A DNA stretch of 64,000 nt from Nitrososphaerota archaeon (GTDB lineage: Archaea > Thermoproteota > Nitrososphaeria > Nitrososphaerales > Nitrosopumilaceae): the NCBI GenBank assembly GCA_005877205.1, contig VBPL01000004.1, forward strand, positions 1-64,000, written 5' to 3'. Under the pieces are notes generated by a model. The model saw only the letters and a program-made list of their open reading frames with translations, did no database searches and had not been told where the DNA came from. Positions 1 to 7,691 of the stretch are shown here, one piece after another; position 1 is the stretch's first letter, and every line of letters begins with the position of its first letter. The position numbers and the translations under genes were made by a program.

Positions 1-1114
1 AAGAAGCAGTATTGTAACAGCAGAAGTAAGACTGCGAAAACTAGGCAAATTCTGTGAGAACAACAAGATAACTCCAATGGAACTGATCGAACTAGGGCAA
101 AAACACCCAAGAGCGATAGCAGATCTTCTTGAGGACACCATCACAACAATGGAAAAGCAGCGAAAAGCTCCTCAGTACATCAAGGCGATAATCACATCTG
201 TAAAATCATGGCTGCACCACTATGACATCGAAGTAAAGCGAAGAATCAGGATAGCAAACGTGGATGCAACACCGACTCTGGCTGACGAACGTGTCCCAGA
301 TGCGACAGAGCTCAAAGAATTGTTCAACCGAGCAAATCTGAGAACTGGAGCAATAATGGCACTAATTGGAAAGGCAGGACTGCGTCCTGAGGTGTTAGGA
401 AACCATGATGCAACAGACGGGTTGATGATAAGGGATCTGCCGGAACTTGAGATCGTGCTTGGAAACGTAAAGTTCGCAAGAATGCCTCCAAAGATCAATG
501 TTCGAAAAAGACTCTCAAAGGCTAGGCACATCTACTTTACTTTCGTAACAGAGACAGGGGCAGAAAAGATACTTGCGTATCTTAACGAAAGAATGGCAGC
601 TGGAGAGATGCTCACCCCTGAAAGTTCGGTGATATCACCATCCACAAAACTGGTAACATACAGAGGAAAAAATCAGGGAAAAAAATTCATGTCAACTTCA
701 AGAATTGAATACGAAGTCAGAAAAGCCATGAGGCCTCGCTTCAAGTGGAGACCATACGTGCTAAGAGCGTTCTTTGACACACAGCTCTTGATTGCAGAAT
801 CAAGAGGAAAGATGGCACATGATTTCAGAGTATTCTTCATGGGACATACTGGCTCGATTGAAGCAAAATACACTACAAACAAGAGCATACTGCCAAAGAT
901 ATTGATGGACGAGATGCGAGAGTCCTTCAGAAAGAGTCAGGAATTTCTTGATTTGGAGATAAATCCAGAGCGTGACGAGGAAAAAACCGAACACCAACGA
1001 GTTGTCACATCAGAAGAGTTTGAAGAAATAGTAGCAGAAGGCTGGCAGTATCTTGGAACTTTGCCAAATGGCAAGATTGTAGTCAAAAACAGGCAGGGCT
1101 CGGATCCACTGTGA
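1..1114 (+). CDS. Tyrosine recombinase/integrase, 5'-truncated by window edge
   Basis: Archaeal phage-type integrase that would cut and rejoin DNA at an attachment site. The frame is open from base 2 and reads into the left edge, so the N-terminus is missing; an ATG at 77 is probably internal because the upstream codons read like the N-terminal SAM-like domain. Counting from that ATG, the catalytic set is visible: Arg103 in 'KAGLRPEVLG', Arg230 in 'YVLRAFF' (Tyr in place of the usual box II His), His257 in 'MGHTGS' and the nucleophile candidate Tyr265 in 'EAKYTTN'. It ends 3 bases from the 3' end of a tRNA-Arg gene, the usual place for an integrated element. Family assignment is firm; element type is inference. 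Confidence 0.85.
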   Translation, partial: RSSIVTAEVRLRKLGKFCENNKITPMELIELGQKHPRAIADLLEDTITTMEKQRKAPQYIKAIITSVKSWLHHYDIEVKRRIRIANVDATPTLADERVPDATELKELFNRANLRTGAIMALIGKAGLRPEVLGNHDATDGLMIRDLPELEIVLGNVKFARMPPKINVRKRLSKARHIYFTFVTETGAEKILAYLNERMAAGEMLTPESSVISPSTKLVTYRGKNQGKKFMSTSRIEYEVRKAMRPRFKWRPYVLRAFFDTQLLIAESRGKMAHDFRVFFMGHTGSIEAKYTTNKSILPKILMDEMRESFRKSQEFLDLEINPERDEEKTEHQRVVTSEEFEEIVAEGWQYLGTLPNGKIVVKNRQGSDPL

Positions 1115-1117
1115 ATG

Positions 1118-1165
1118 CGGACCCGATGGGACTCGAACCCACGACCTGACGCTCCGCAAGCGTCC
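1118..1165. other. Candidate attachment site in the 3' half of tRNA-Arg
   Basis: Archaeal integrases often recombine with the 3' half of a tRNA gene, leaving the tRNA intact at one border and a partial copy at the other. Here the integrase stop codon (1112-1114) is 3 bases from the tRNA 3' end and the element would extend leftwards out of the window. The second att copy cannot be seen, so this is inference from position. Confidence 0.4.
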
Positions 1166-1192
1166 GCACTATCCAAGCTGTGCAACGGGTCC
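1118..1192 (-). tRNA. tRNA-Arg (anticodon GCG)
   Basis: Reading the minus strand, the acceptor stem GGACCCG/CGGGTCC (1186-1192 with 1119-1125), D arm, anticodon stem GACGC/GCGTC with loop TTGCGGA (anticodon GCG, codons CGC/CGU), and T arm GTGGG-TTCGAGT-CCCAT all fold. Discriminator is G at 1118; CCA is not encoded; no intron. A TATA-like stretch (1213-1223, minus strand) lies 21-31 bases upstream of the 5' end. The adjoining integrase gene suggests that this tRNA served as an integration target. Confidence 0.95.
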
Positions 1193-1207
1193 GATGAAAC
1201 TTTCAGT

Positions 1208-1223
1208 GGACCCGTTATAATAC
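1208..1223 (-). promoter_or_regulatory. TATA-box region of tRNA-Arg with an acceptor-stem repeat
   Basis: On the minus strand TATTATAACGG (1213-1223) lies about 25 bases before the tRNA 5' end and is a plausible archaeal TATA box. Directly overlapping it is CGGGTCC (1208-1214), the exact sequence of the tRNA 3' acceptor strand, so a 7-base inverted copy of the acceptor sequence sits just upstream of the gene. Confidence 0.45.
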
Positions 1224-1241
1224 ATTTCAAATCTCAAGAAT

Positions 1242-1949
1242 CTATGCTACTTGTTCTGCCTTTTTGGCAAAGATGTAATTCATTATTAATCCAGCTATTA
1301 CAGCACCTGTTATCGGAGCAGCCCAATACAGCCAATGGATGTCCCAGCAGCATCCTGATATCACTGCAGGACCGAGTGTTCTTGCTGGATTAACACTTGC
1401 CCCAGTAAGTGGCACGCCAATCAAGTGAATCAAAAATATCATGCCACCAATTGCAAGACCATACATTCCTGCTGGAGCCTTTTTGTGTACAGCAGTCATG
1501 AATATCACAGTAACTAGGAAGAATGTCAGAATAGCTTCGACTCCAAATGCTGCCGATACACTATGATTTAGGAGATCACTTGGTCCTGTCTGCGTACCAA
1601 AGTTTACCTTTGCACCAATATCAGGTAAGATTGCTTTGTAAGAGGCAGCTGCCGCTATTGCACCAATTATCTGAAAAATAATGTATGCAATACCGTCTTT
1701 AACATTGATTCTTCTTGTTACTAACATGGATATGGTAACTGCAGGATTGATATGAGCACCAGAAACGTGACCAAATGCATATACCATCAATCCGATCGCA
1801 CCTCCATGTGCAAGCGAGATCATGATAAGTCCTTCAATTGACAGACCTGTTCCATATTGTACAGTAGCAAGGCCTATTGATACTGGTCCAAAGAAGACCA
1901 AGCAGTAAGTCGCTATAGCTTCTGCCAACCATGCACGTGGATTAACCAT
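1242..1949 (-). CDS. aqpM: Aquaporin / MIP-family channel
   Basis: Membrane channel for water and possibly small neutral solutes, 235 residues, the usual size. Six hydrophobic helices and two half-helices carry the signature NPA boxes: 'HINPAVT' (Asn68-Ala70) and 'SVNPARTLG' (Asn187-Ala189), the second followed by the selectivity-filter Arg190. The ATG at 1947-1949 gives a normal N-terminus. It is monocistronic and diverges from the peroxiredoxin gene at 2037. Aquaporins occur in many ammonia-oxidising archaea; the substrate (water, glycerol or other) cannot be decided from sequence. Confidence 0.92.
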   Translation of the reverse strand: MVNPRAWLAEAIATYCLVFFGPVSIGLATVQYGTGLSIEGLIMISLAHGGAIGLMVYAFGHVSGAHINPAVTISMLVTRRINVKDGIAYIIFQIIGAIAAAASYKAILPDIGAKVNFGTQTGPSDLLNHSVSAAFGVEAILTFFLVTVIFMTAVHKKAPAGMYGLAIGGMIFLIHLIGVPLTGASVNPARTLGPAVISGCCWDIHWLYWAAPITGAVIAGLIMNYIFAKKAEQVA

Positions 1950-2036
1950 TACTGATTGTCACCTCAGGAAATACCATATAAAACATTCGAATTTGATCGG
2001 CAAAAAAATAAGTAGGGAGCAGGAATTTTTTCATTT

Positions 2037-2495
2037 ATGCTAGCAGTCGGAGATGAAGTTCCTGATTTTCTACTAAAAGACTCGGAAGGAAAAACTGTCA
2101 AAAAATCAGATTTTAAGGGCAAAAAATATGTCATCTACTTTTATCCAAAGGATTTCACTCCTGGTTGTACAACTGAGGCTGCTGAATTTGCAAGAGACTA
2201 CAAGAAATTCAGGAATGCCGGAATTGAGATACTTGGTATAAGTCCTGACGATGAGGAGTCCCACAAAAAGTTTGGTGAAAAAATGAAAGTTCCGTTCATT
2301 CTTCTTTCAGATACACAAACCGAGGTTGCCAAAAAGTTTGGCGTGTGGGGAAAGAAGCAATTCATGGGACGAGATTACATGGGAGTAAACAGGGCAACTT
2401 TTCTAGTAGATGAAAAAGGAAAGATTTTCAAAGTTTTTGAAAGGGTAAAGCCAGCAGGGCACGCACAAGAAGTGTTTGAAGCCTTTACTAATTAG
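2037..2495 (+). CDS. bcp: Peroxiredoxin, Bcp/PrxQ family, 1-Cys type
   Basis: Thiol peroxidase that reduces hydrogen peroxide and organic peroxides in the cytoplasm. The thioredoxin fold carries the active-site motif 'DFTPGCTTEAA' with peroxidatic Cys44, and no other cysteine exists in the 152 residues, so it lacks the resolving Cys found in many Bcp proteins and must be recycled by an external thiol. The ATG at 2037 gives the typical N-terminus 'AVGDEVPDFLL'. It ends tail-to-tail with the next gene, sharing four bases (2492-2495). A second family member lies at 43009. Confidence 0.92.
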   Translation: MLAVGDEVPDFLLKDSEGKTVKKSDFKGKKYVIYFYPKDFTPGCTTEAAEFARDYKKFRNAGIEILGISPDDEESHKKFGEKMKVPFILLSDTQTEVAKKFGVWGKKQFMGRDYMGVNRATFLVDEKGKIFKVFERVKPAGHAQEVFEAFTN

Positions 2496-3292
2496 GGTTT
2501 GAAGCCTGCAGGTAGTGTACCACGCGACTTTTTTGGCGGCTCTGGCGCGGGGATAGGTGGTGCTTCAGTTGTTGATGCACCAGTAAATTGTTTGTTTGGT
2601 GGATGATATGACATTCTCTTTCTTGTTGCATAATACTTGTTACCAGTATAACTTGTTGAACTAATTGTAGCATAAGCTGGTGCGACTTCGCCTGCTGCTT
2701 GCGGCATCTCTACTTTTTCTGCAACCTCCCGTCTTGGAGCTGGTTTTGACTCTGGTCTCGGAGCAGCTCTTGGTTTTGGCTCCTCTCGTGGTGGCGGAGG
2801 TGCTCTCCTTTCGTGTTCTGGAGTATAATCTTCATATGATGCGCCCTTTGCCTTCCACATTGATCTCCTCTCTTGTTTCCTTTCTTCTCGCATTGTATCG
2901 CGATATGATGTGCTAGGTTCAGGAGCATATTCCCGTTCTGGACCTGGTGAAGGTCGTGCGGTTGAAGTGCTTGTACCTCTAAATTGCTTGTCAGGTGGAT
3001 GGTATGCAAGTCTTGCTCTTGTTGCATAATACTTGTTACCAGTATAACTTGTTGAGCTGATCTTAGAATAAGCAGGTGATACCTCTCCAGGTGCCGGCTC
3101 AGCATATGATGGTGTCGGCTCTTCTGGAGCTGCTCTTTGCTGTAGTCTTGCCTCAGATGTCCCTGTTTGCGGTGACAGACTAGCAAGTCTTGCTTCAAGC
3201 TCAGCTATTTTTGCCTCAAGTTCGGCAGCACGGGCTGCCGCTGTAGTTTTTTTAGTAGAACGTGTTCTTTTAGGTTTATCTTCTTTTGACAT
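2492..3292 (-). CDS. Proline-rich protein with two 'SSTSYTGNKYYATR' repeats
   Basis: Function not recognised. The 266-residue protein starts with a Lys/Arg/Thr-rich leader and a short Ala/Glu/Leu coiled coil (about residues 20-42), followed by low-complexity Pro/Arg/Glu sequence. Two copies of a roughly 40-residue unit, with core 'ISSTSYTGNKYYATR' then 'YHPPxKQF', lie 132 codons apart; their DNA shares 39 identical bases (2621-2659 and 3017-3055). No signal peptide or membrane helix. The ATG at 3292 (MSKEDKP) is preferred; in-frame ATGs at 3301 and 3310 add six or fewer convincing residues. The composition suggests a scaffold or nucleic-acid-associated protein, but that is a guess. Confidence 0.75.
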   Translation of the reverse strand: MSKEDKPKRTRSTKKTTAAARAAELEAKIAELEARLASLSPQTGTSEARLQQRAAPEEPTPSYAEPAPGEVSPAYSKISSTSYTGNKYYATRARLAYHPPDKQFRGTSTSTARPSPGPEREYAPEPSTSYRDTMREERKQERRSMWKAKGASYEDYTPEHERRAPPPPREEPKPRAAPRPESKPAPRREVAEKVEMPQAAGEVAPAYATISSTSYTGNKYYATRKRMSYHPPNKQFTGASTTEAPPIPAPEPPKKSRGTLPAGFKP

Positions 3293-3392
3293 GTGGAACA
3301 TCTCTGGCAAAGCTGCTTTATTTACATTTTGATCATTGCTGGATCCCCAAATTTATAGAAGTTTTATATGAAACAGAGTACTCCTTTACACG

Positions 3393-3770
3393 TTGGATGA
3401 TTTTGAGAAGGAATATCCTGGGTTTGACTGGAAGAATACCCCAGCCTATAAACACCCCGGTGGAAGGAATTGCCCCTGTCCTAAACATGAGTATATCAGA
3501 GAACAAATCAACGTAGCCAAGACTGTAAGCAAGACATCTAGAGAATCAAGTAGCATCACACTCAAGTTTTGCCCAGATCATTATAGGGTCTATCTAAAGG
3601 AAGTAATTCCTGCAATGCCACTCAAGTATAGAGTCCTCACAAAGATAGCACTCAAAATTGGTGCAATCAAAATTGAACAGCTCAAATACATGCAATCAGA
3701 TCAATGCTTTTACTGCAGGTTTGGCTCCGGCGGACACGATAAAAAGACAGAATTGCCACCAATAACTTAG
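3393..3770 (+). CDS. Conserved-looking Cys/His-rich hypothetical protein
   Basis: Not recognised. 125 residues from a TTG start at 3393; a TATA-like 'TTTATAGAAG' lies about 40 bases upstream. It has three Cys/His clusters, 'NCPCPKH' near the N-terminus, 'FCPDHY' in the middle and 'CFYCRFG' near the C-terminus, which together could bind one or two zinc ions. No membrane segment or signal peptide. It converges on a second small zinc-motif gene, sharing four bases at 3767-3770. Coding character (even use of all three codon positions, plausible composition) supports a real gene. Confidence 0.65.
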   Translation: MDDFEKEYPGFDWKNTPAYKHPGGRNCPCPKHEYIREQINVAKTVSKTSRESSSITLKFCPDHYRVYLKEVIPAMPLKYRVLTKIALKIGAIKIEQLKYMQSDQCFYCRFGSGGHDKKTELPPIT

Positions 3771-3997
3771 ATCGGATCTATCAGGATCTTTGGTTTGTTA
3801 GGAGTATCGTGATGGCACTTTTTTCCACAAAGAGGACAAGTTATTCTGTCCAAGAAGATACATTGACAGATGTGGGTCTTCATGTAGGTTTCTGCTGTCT
3901 TTGAGTATTCACCGGTACCATTACAAAATGAACATTGAGTATCAAGAAGGACAATCTTCCCTTGGCCGCCACAGACGGCGCATTTTTGGCCGGTCAA
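3767..3997 (-). CDS. Small DnaJ-type zinc-finger protein
   Basis: 76 residues with CxxCxGxG-like repeats: 'CAVCGGQGKI' and 'CSFCNGTGEY', followed by 'CQC' and 'CPLCGKKCHH'. The first two resemble the central zinc-binding cysteine-rich region of DnaJ/Hsp40 chaperones, without a J domain, so it may be a small thiol/zinc chaperone-like protein. TTG start at 3995-3997 (TTG-ACC-GGC-CAA); no closer ATG is in frame. Overlaps its convergent neighbour by four bases. Family resemblance is seen; function is inferred. Confidence 0.65.
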   Translation of the reverse strand: MTGQKCAVCGGQGKIVLLDTQCSFCNGTGEYSKTAETYMKTHICQCIFLDRITCPLCGKKCHHDTPNKPKILIDPI

Positions 3998-4109
3998 CCT
4001 TATGCCATTCCCTTGCAGGATAATTAAAGTTCTTTTGTTAAATCTTTTTCCTGCTGTACAGGCGTAAAAATCCAGTTAAGCTTATACAACATGCAAATTC
4101 AGTAGACAT

Positions 4110-5552
4110 GTGCCTATTGAGGAGCTTGCTGAGTTTGTTAATGCACTCGATAAGTCAGGCGAGCTAAAAAGAGTAAAGACGCAGGTTGACACAAACCTGG
4201 AGATTTCTGAAATTCTAAGTCGTGTAATGTATTCTAATGGTCCTGCTGTACTTTTTGAGAATGTGAAAAACTATGACATGCCAGTTTTGGGAAATGCCTT
4301 TGGTTCAATGAAACGACTTGAAATTGGATTAGAGACGTCAGACTTTACAGAAATTGGTCAGAGAATTGTAGATATGACAAAGATGGACATACCAACTGGG
4401 ATATTTGAAAAGATTCGCAAACTTCCCGAACTCTCAAAGATGACTGACATCGCACCAAAGTTGCAAAAAAATGGCCCCGTCACAGAAGTTTTTGAAGATT
4501 CCCCTTCCTTTGAAAGGATTCCTATTCTAAAGACATGGCCAAAAGATGCTGGCAAGTTTATCACGTTTGGACTAGTTGCTACAAAGCATCCAGAGACAGG
4601 AGTAAGGAATCTTGGAGTTTACCGAATGCAGATCTTAGACAAAACCCATGCTTTGATGCACTGGCAAAAACACAAACGCGGGGCACATCATTATGACATC
4701 AAAAAGGATTCTGGAAGTAAAATTCAGGTGGCAGTAGTAATTGGTTCAGACCCAGCCACAGTATTTTCTGCAGTAGCTCCAGTTCCAGAGGGACTTGACA
4801 AGTATGTCTTTGCCGGAATAACAAAAAAGACTGGAATTAAAACAGTAAAATGCAAAACAATTGATCTTGAGGTGCCTGCTAATGCGGAGCTGGTACTTGA
4901 AGGGTATGTTGACCCGTCAGATATCAGAATGGAAGGCCCGTTTGGCGATCATACCGGATACTATACACCTCCAGAACCTTATCCTGTTTTTACGCTAACA
5001 GGAATTATGCGTAGACAAAAGCCAATCTATCTTACAACTGTAGTGGGCAAACCAATTCTAGAAGATGCATTCATTGGAAAAGTAATTGAGCGTTCATTTC
5101 TTCCGTTGATAAGAATGTTCCATCCTGAAGTCGTTGATTTTTCAATGCCAGCTGCCGGTTGGTTCCAAGGTATGGCCATAATTTCAATCAAAAAGCGATA
5201 TCCCGGTCAGGCAAAAAAAGTTATGATGGGCCTTTGGGGAATGGGCCAGCTATCGCTTACCAAGATTTTTGTGGTAGTTGATGATGATGTCAATGTTCAT
5301 GACCCAAATGATGTAATCTGGGGAATCACGACACGTGTTGATGCTGCACGTGATATCATGATAATAAACAATACTCCAACTGACACTCTTGATCCTGCTT
5401 CTACACTTGTTAATTTAGGATCAAAGCTTGGAATAGATGCCACACAAAAAACCAAAGAGGAAGGATACCTAAGAGAAATTCAAGAGCTTGTTAAATCAGA
5501 TGAAGATACAAAGAAGCTCGTAGATTCCAAGTGGTCTAATTACGGACTTTAG
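4110..5552 (+). CDS. ubiD: UbiD-family prenylated-FMN decarboxylase
   Basis: 480-residue (de)carboxylase of the UbiD family, which uses prenylated FMN made by a UbiX partner. Family blocks are clear: 'MEGPFGDHTGYYTPPEPYP' and 'VVGKPILEDAFIGK' in the middle, and a C-terminal 'DVNVHDPNDVIWGITTRVDA'. GTG start at 4110. The closest roles in archaea are a quinone-pathway decarboxylase or the trans-anhydromevalonate-phosphate decarboxylase of the archaeal mevalonate route; sequence reading alone cannot choose. Its convergent neighbour is the menaquinone enzyme MqnC, overlapping by four bases, which slightly favours a quinone role but is weak evidence. Confidence 0.88.
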   Translation: MPIEELAEFVNALDKSGELKRVKTQVDTNLEISEILSRVMYSNGPAVLFENVKNYDMPVLGNAFGSMKRLEIGLETSDFTEIGQRIVDMTKMDIPTGIFEKIRKLPELSKMTDIAPKLQKNGPVTEVFEDSPSFERIPILKTWPKDAGKFITFGLVATKHPETGVRNLGVYRMQILDKTHALMHWQKHKRGAHHYDIKKDSGSKIQVAVVIGSDPATVFSAVAPVPEGLDKYVFAGITKKTGIKTVKCKTIDLEVPANAELVLEGYVDPSDIRMEGPFGDHTGYYTPPEPYPVFTLTGIMRRQKPIYLTTVVGKPILEDAFIGKVIERSFLPLIRMFHPEVVDFSMPAAGWFQGMAIISIKKRYPGQAKKVMMGLWGMGQLSLTKIFVVVDDDVNVHDPNDVIWGITTRVDAARDIMIINNTPTDTLDPASTLVNLGSKLGIDATQKTKEEGYLREIQELVKSDEDTKKLVDSKWSNYGL

Positions 5553-6667
5553 TGCATTTTCACAGTATTGTAAAAGTTATCTCTCTCTTCTACTTCGTAT
5601 CCGATTTGCTTTACTGCCTGAATTATTTTGGCTGGAGTAAGTTCAGTTGAGCGAGCTCCAGTACAAGAGACTACTTCCTCGCCAAGAAGAGTTCCGCCAA
5701 AGTCATCTGCCCCATATTGCAAAGCTATTTGTGCCATGGCAATTCCATTTGTAAGCCAAGATGATTGGATATGAGAAATCAAACCATCGTACATTATTCT
5801 TGATACAGCAATCATCTTTAGAAGCTGAGTGCCACCTGCAGGATATTTGACGGTCTGCTCTTTTTGCATCCGAGTATAGTTAGGCTCAAAGCTCCATGGG
5901 ATGAATGCCATAAACCCTCCAGTCTTTTCTTGAAGCTTTGCAATTTTCACAAAGTGTTCACCAATATCTTTTTCAGTTTCAACATGACCATACATCATAG
6001 TTGCTGATGCAGGTAGTCCCATATTGTGTGCCTCTTCCATTATTCTAAGCCAAGTATCACTTGAGATCTTTTTTGGGCTGATAATTTGCTTTACTTCATC
6101 TACTAAAATTTCTGCTCCAGCACCTGGCACTGATTGTAAACCTGAATCCTTTAGTCTTGACAAAACTTCTTTTGTGCTTGTATGCTCAACCTTTGAGATC
6201 ATGTCAATCTCCGAGGCTGAAAGGCCATGAACACCTACTTTTGGAAACTTCTTTCGAATGATCCTAAATGCATCTTCAAAGTATTCGATCCGCAGAGTTG
6301 GATTGTGTCCTCCTTGAAACATTACCTGCGTTATTCCAAACATCTCCCACGCAGTCTTCATCCTAGATTCGATTTCTTCTATAGAAACTGTGTAAGATTC
6401 TTCATGATCTGGCGGTCTGTAAAATGCACAAAATTTGCAATCGGTGATACAAACGTTAGTGTAGTTTAGGATCATATTATTTACAAAAGATGTTTTCCTT
6501 CCAAACTTATTTTTTGTAAGATTGTCTGCGACTAGACCCATAAGATGGACATCCCTTGATCTCAAAAGTCTAACACAATCATTAAAATTTGGCCTTATTC
6601 CCCGAAGCGAATTCTCCAAAACGTCTCCAATTTCGGAACGGTGCAGTTGCTGTACGAGCTGACTCAA
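5549..6667 (-). CDS. mqnC: MqnC-like radical SAM enzyme (futalosine menaquinone pathway)
   Basis: Radical SAM protein of 372 residues. The 4Fe-4S motif CxxxCxxC is 'CITDCKFC' in 'TNVCITDCKFCAFYR'; further MqnC/CofH-family blocks are 'QGGHNPTLRIEYFED', 'SVPGAGAEIL' and 'ATMMYGHVET', then 'TGGFMAFIPWSFEPN'. In the futalosine pathway MqnC cyclises dehypoxanthine futalosine on the way to menaquinone, the quinone class reported for ammonia-oxidising archaea. The related F420 enzyme CofH is the main alternative, but 'GGFMAFIPW' fits MqnC better. ATG at 6665-6667. Confidence in the superfamily is very high, in the exact substrate moderate. Confidence 0.82.
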   Translation of the reverse strand: MSQLVQQLHRSEIGDVLENSLRGIRPNFNDCVRLLRSRDVHLMGLVADNLTKNKFGRKTSFVNNMILNYTNVCITDCKFCAFYRPPDHEESYTVSIEEIESRMKTAWEMFGITQVMFQGGHNPTLRIEYFEDAFRIIRKKFPKVGVHGLSASEIDMISKVEHTSTKEVLSRLKDSGLQSVPGAGAEILVDEVKQIISPKKISSDTWLRIMEEAHNMGLPASATMMYGHVETEKDIGEHFVKIAKLQEKTGGFMAFIPWSFEPNYTRMQKEQTVKYPAGGTQLLKMIAVSRIMYDGLISHIQSSWLTNGIAMAQIALQYGADDFGGTLLGEEVVSCTGARSTELTPAKIIQAVKQIGYEVEERDNFYNTVKMH

Positions 6668-6902
6668 ATTGATTTTGGTTTTTCTTCATTGTATTTAATC
6701 GTTTGATAAGAAAATGTCTCTGGCGTAATTATCTTGTTTTATTTTTTGTCAATTGGTCAATTCATCCCTAGAGATAGAACTCTACAGTGTCTCATATCGC
6801 TTGTAATAAAGAACAGTGGTTGGCCGAAACTCTCTCACGAATATTCTGTCATGTCAATAGACCACGCTATTTTTAAGTAGGGCACACCTAGGAGTTACTC
6901 CA
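6668..6902. promoter_or_regulatory. Divergent intergenic region; TATA box of the aromatic gene pair at 6868-6877
   Basis: 235 bases between mqnC (minus) and the ADTH synthase gene (plus). CTATTTTTAAG at about 6868-6877 lies 26-35 bases before the ATG at 6903, fitting a leaderless archaeal promoter. No small gene or strong hairpin was found in the rest. Confidence 0.55.
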
Positions 6903-7691
6903 ATGGTTACTGGTTACCAGATTCGAATGAATCGAATACTAAAAAATGGAAAGATGCTTTGTATACCAATGGACCACGGAATTTCAAGTGGTCCCCTAAA
7001 GGGAATTGAAGATCCTTATCCATTAATTTATAATTGCCAAAACTTTGGACTTACTTCTGTTATAATTAACAAGGGTATTTTGAAGAACTTGCCAAAACCA
7101 ACCAAGATAGGTTTACTTGTACACTATTCAGCAAGTACATCTCTTTCAATGTCATCAAACAGAAAGATGTTGACGGGCTCAGTGGAAGAAGCATTACGGT
7201 TAGGAGCAGATGGAGTTTCACTACACATCAACATAGGCGGAAAGGAAGAACCAGAGATGCTAGAACAGCTTGGAAGAATTGCAGATGATTGTCACAAATG
7301 GAGTATGCCGCTTCTTGCAATGATGTATCCAAGAGGAGAAAACATCAAGAATCCTCATGATCCCGAGATAGTAGCACATGTTTCAAGAATTGGAGCCGAG
7401 TGTGGTGCAGACATAGTAAAGACACTATACACTGGCGATGTCGACTCGTTTGCAAAGGTAGTCAAGAGCACTCCAGTACCTGTTGTAATTGCGGGCGGAC
7501 CAAAGGCAAATACGGATATGGATGTCTTGCAGATGACAGAAGAAGCAATGCAAGCTGGTGCCAAAGGAGTAACCTATGGCAGAAACATCTTTGAGCATAA
7601 AGACCCACCAAAGATGACCCATGCTCTTGCTGCGATAATATTTAGAAAAGAAACAGCGAAGGAAGCCGCGAAGTACCTTGAGCAAGAATAG
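6903..7691 (+). CDS. 2-amino-3,7-dideoxy-D-threo-hept-6-ulosonate (ADTH) synthase
   Basis: First enzyme of the archaeal alternative route to 3-dehydroquinate; joins L-aspartate semialdehyde to a C3 sugar-phosphate-derived fragment. A class I aldolase of the DeoC/FbaB type, 262 residues, with 'PMDHGISSGP' near the N-terminus, the Schiff-base lysine in 'ADIVKTLYTGD', and the phosphate-binding end 'VTYGRNIFEHKDPP'. It overlaps the DHQ synthase II gene by 14 bases, its partner in the pathway, which separates it from a plain fructose-bisphosphate aldolase. ATG at 6903 after a TATA box. Confidence 0.9.
   Translation: MVTGYQIRMNRILKNGKMLCIPMDHGISSGPLKGIEDPYPLIYNCQNFGLTSVIINKGILKNLPKPTKIGLLVHYSASTSLSMSSNRKMLTGSVEEALRLGADGVSLHINIGGKEEPEMLEQLGRIADDCHKWSMPLLAMMYPRGENIKNPHDPEIVAHVSRIGAECGADIVKTLYTGDVDSFAKVVKSTPVPVVIAGGPKANTDMDVLQMTEEAMQAGAKGVTYGRNIFEHKDPPKMTHALAAIIFRKETAKEAAKYLEQE

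Noticed and set aside
1118-1214. Permuted or split tRNA suggested by the third CGGGTCC copy
   Set aside because: The tRNA-Arg is complete in normal order, so no permutation is needed.
1115-1393. Plus-strand open frame of 92 codons
   Set aside because: It reads through the tRNA-Arg antisense ('TRWDSNPRPDA' is a tRNA shadow) and into the aquaporin gene.
2680-3198. Open frames antisense or in another frame to the repeat protein
   Set aside because: His/Gln-rich or Leu-rich shadow sequences of a low-complexity gene.
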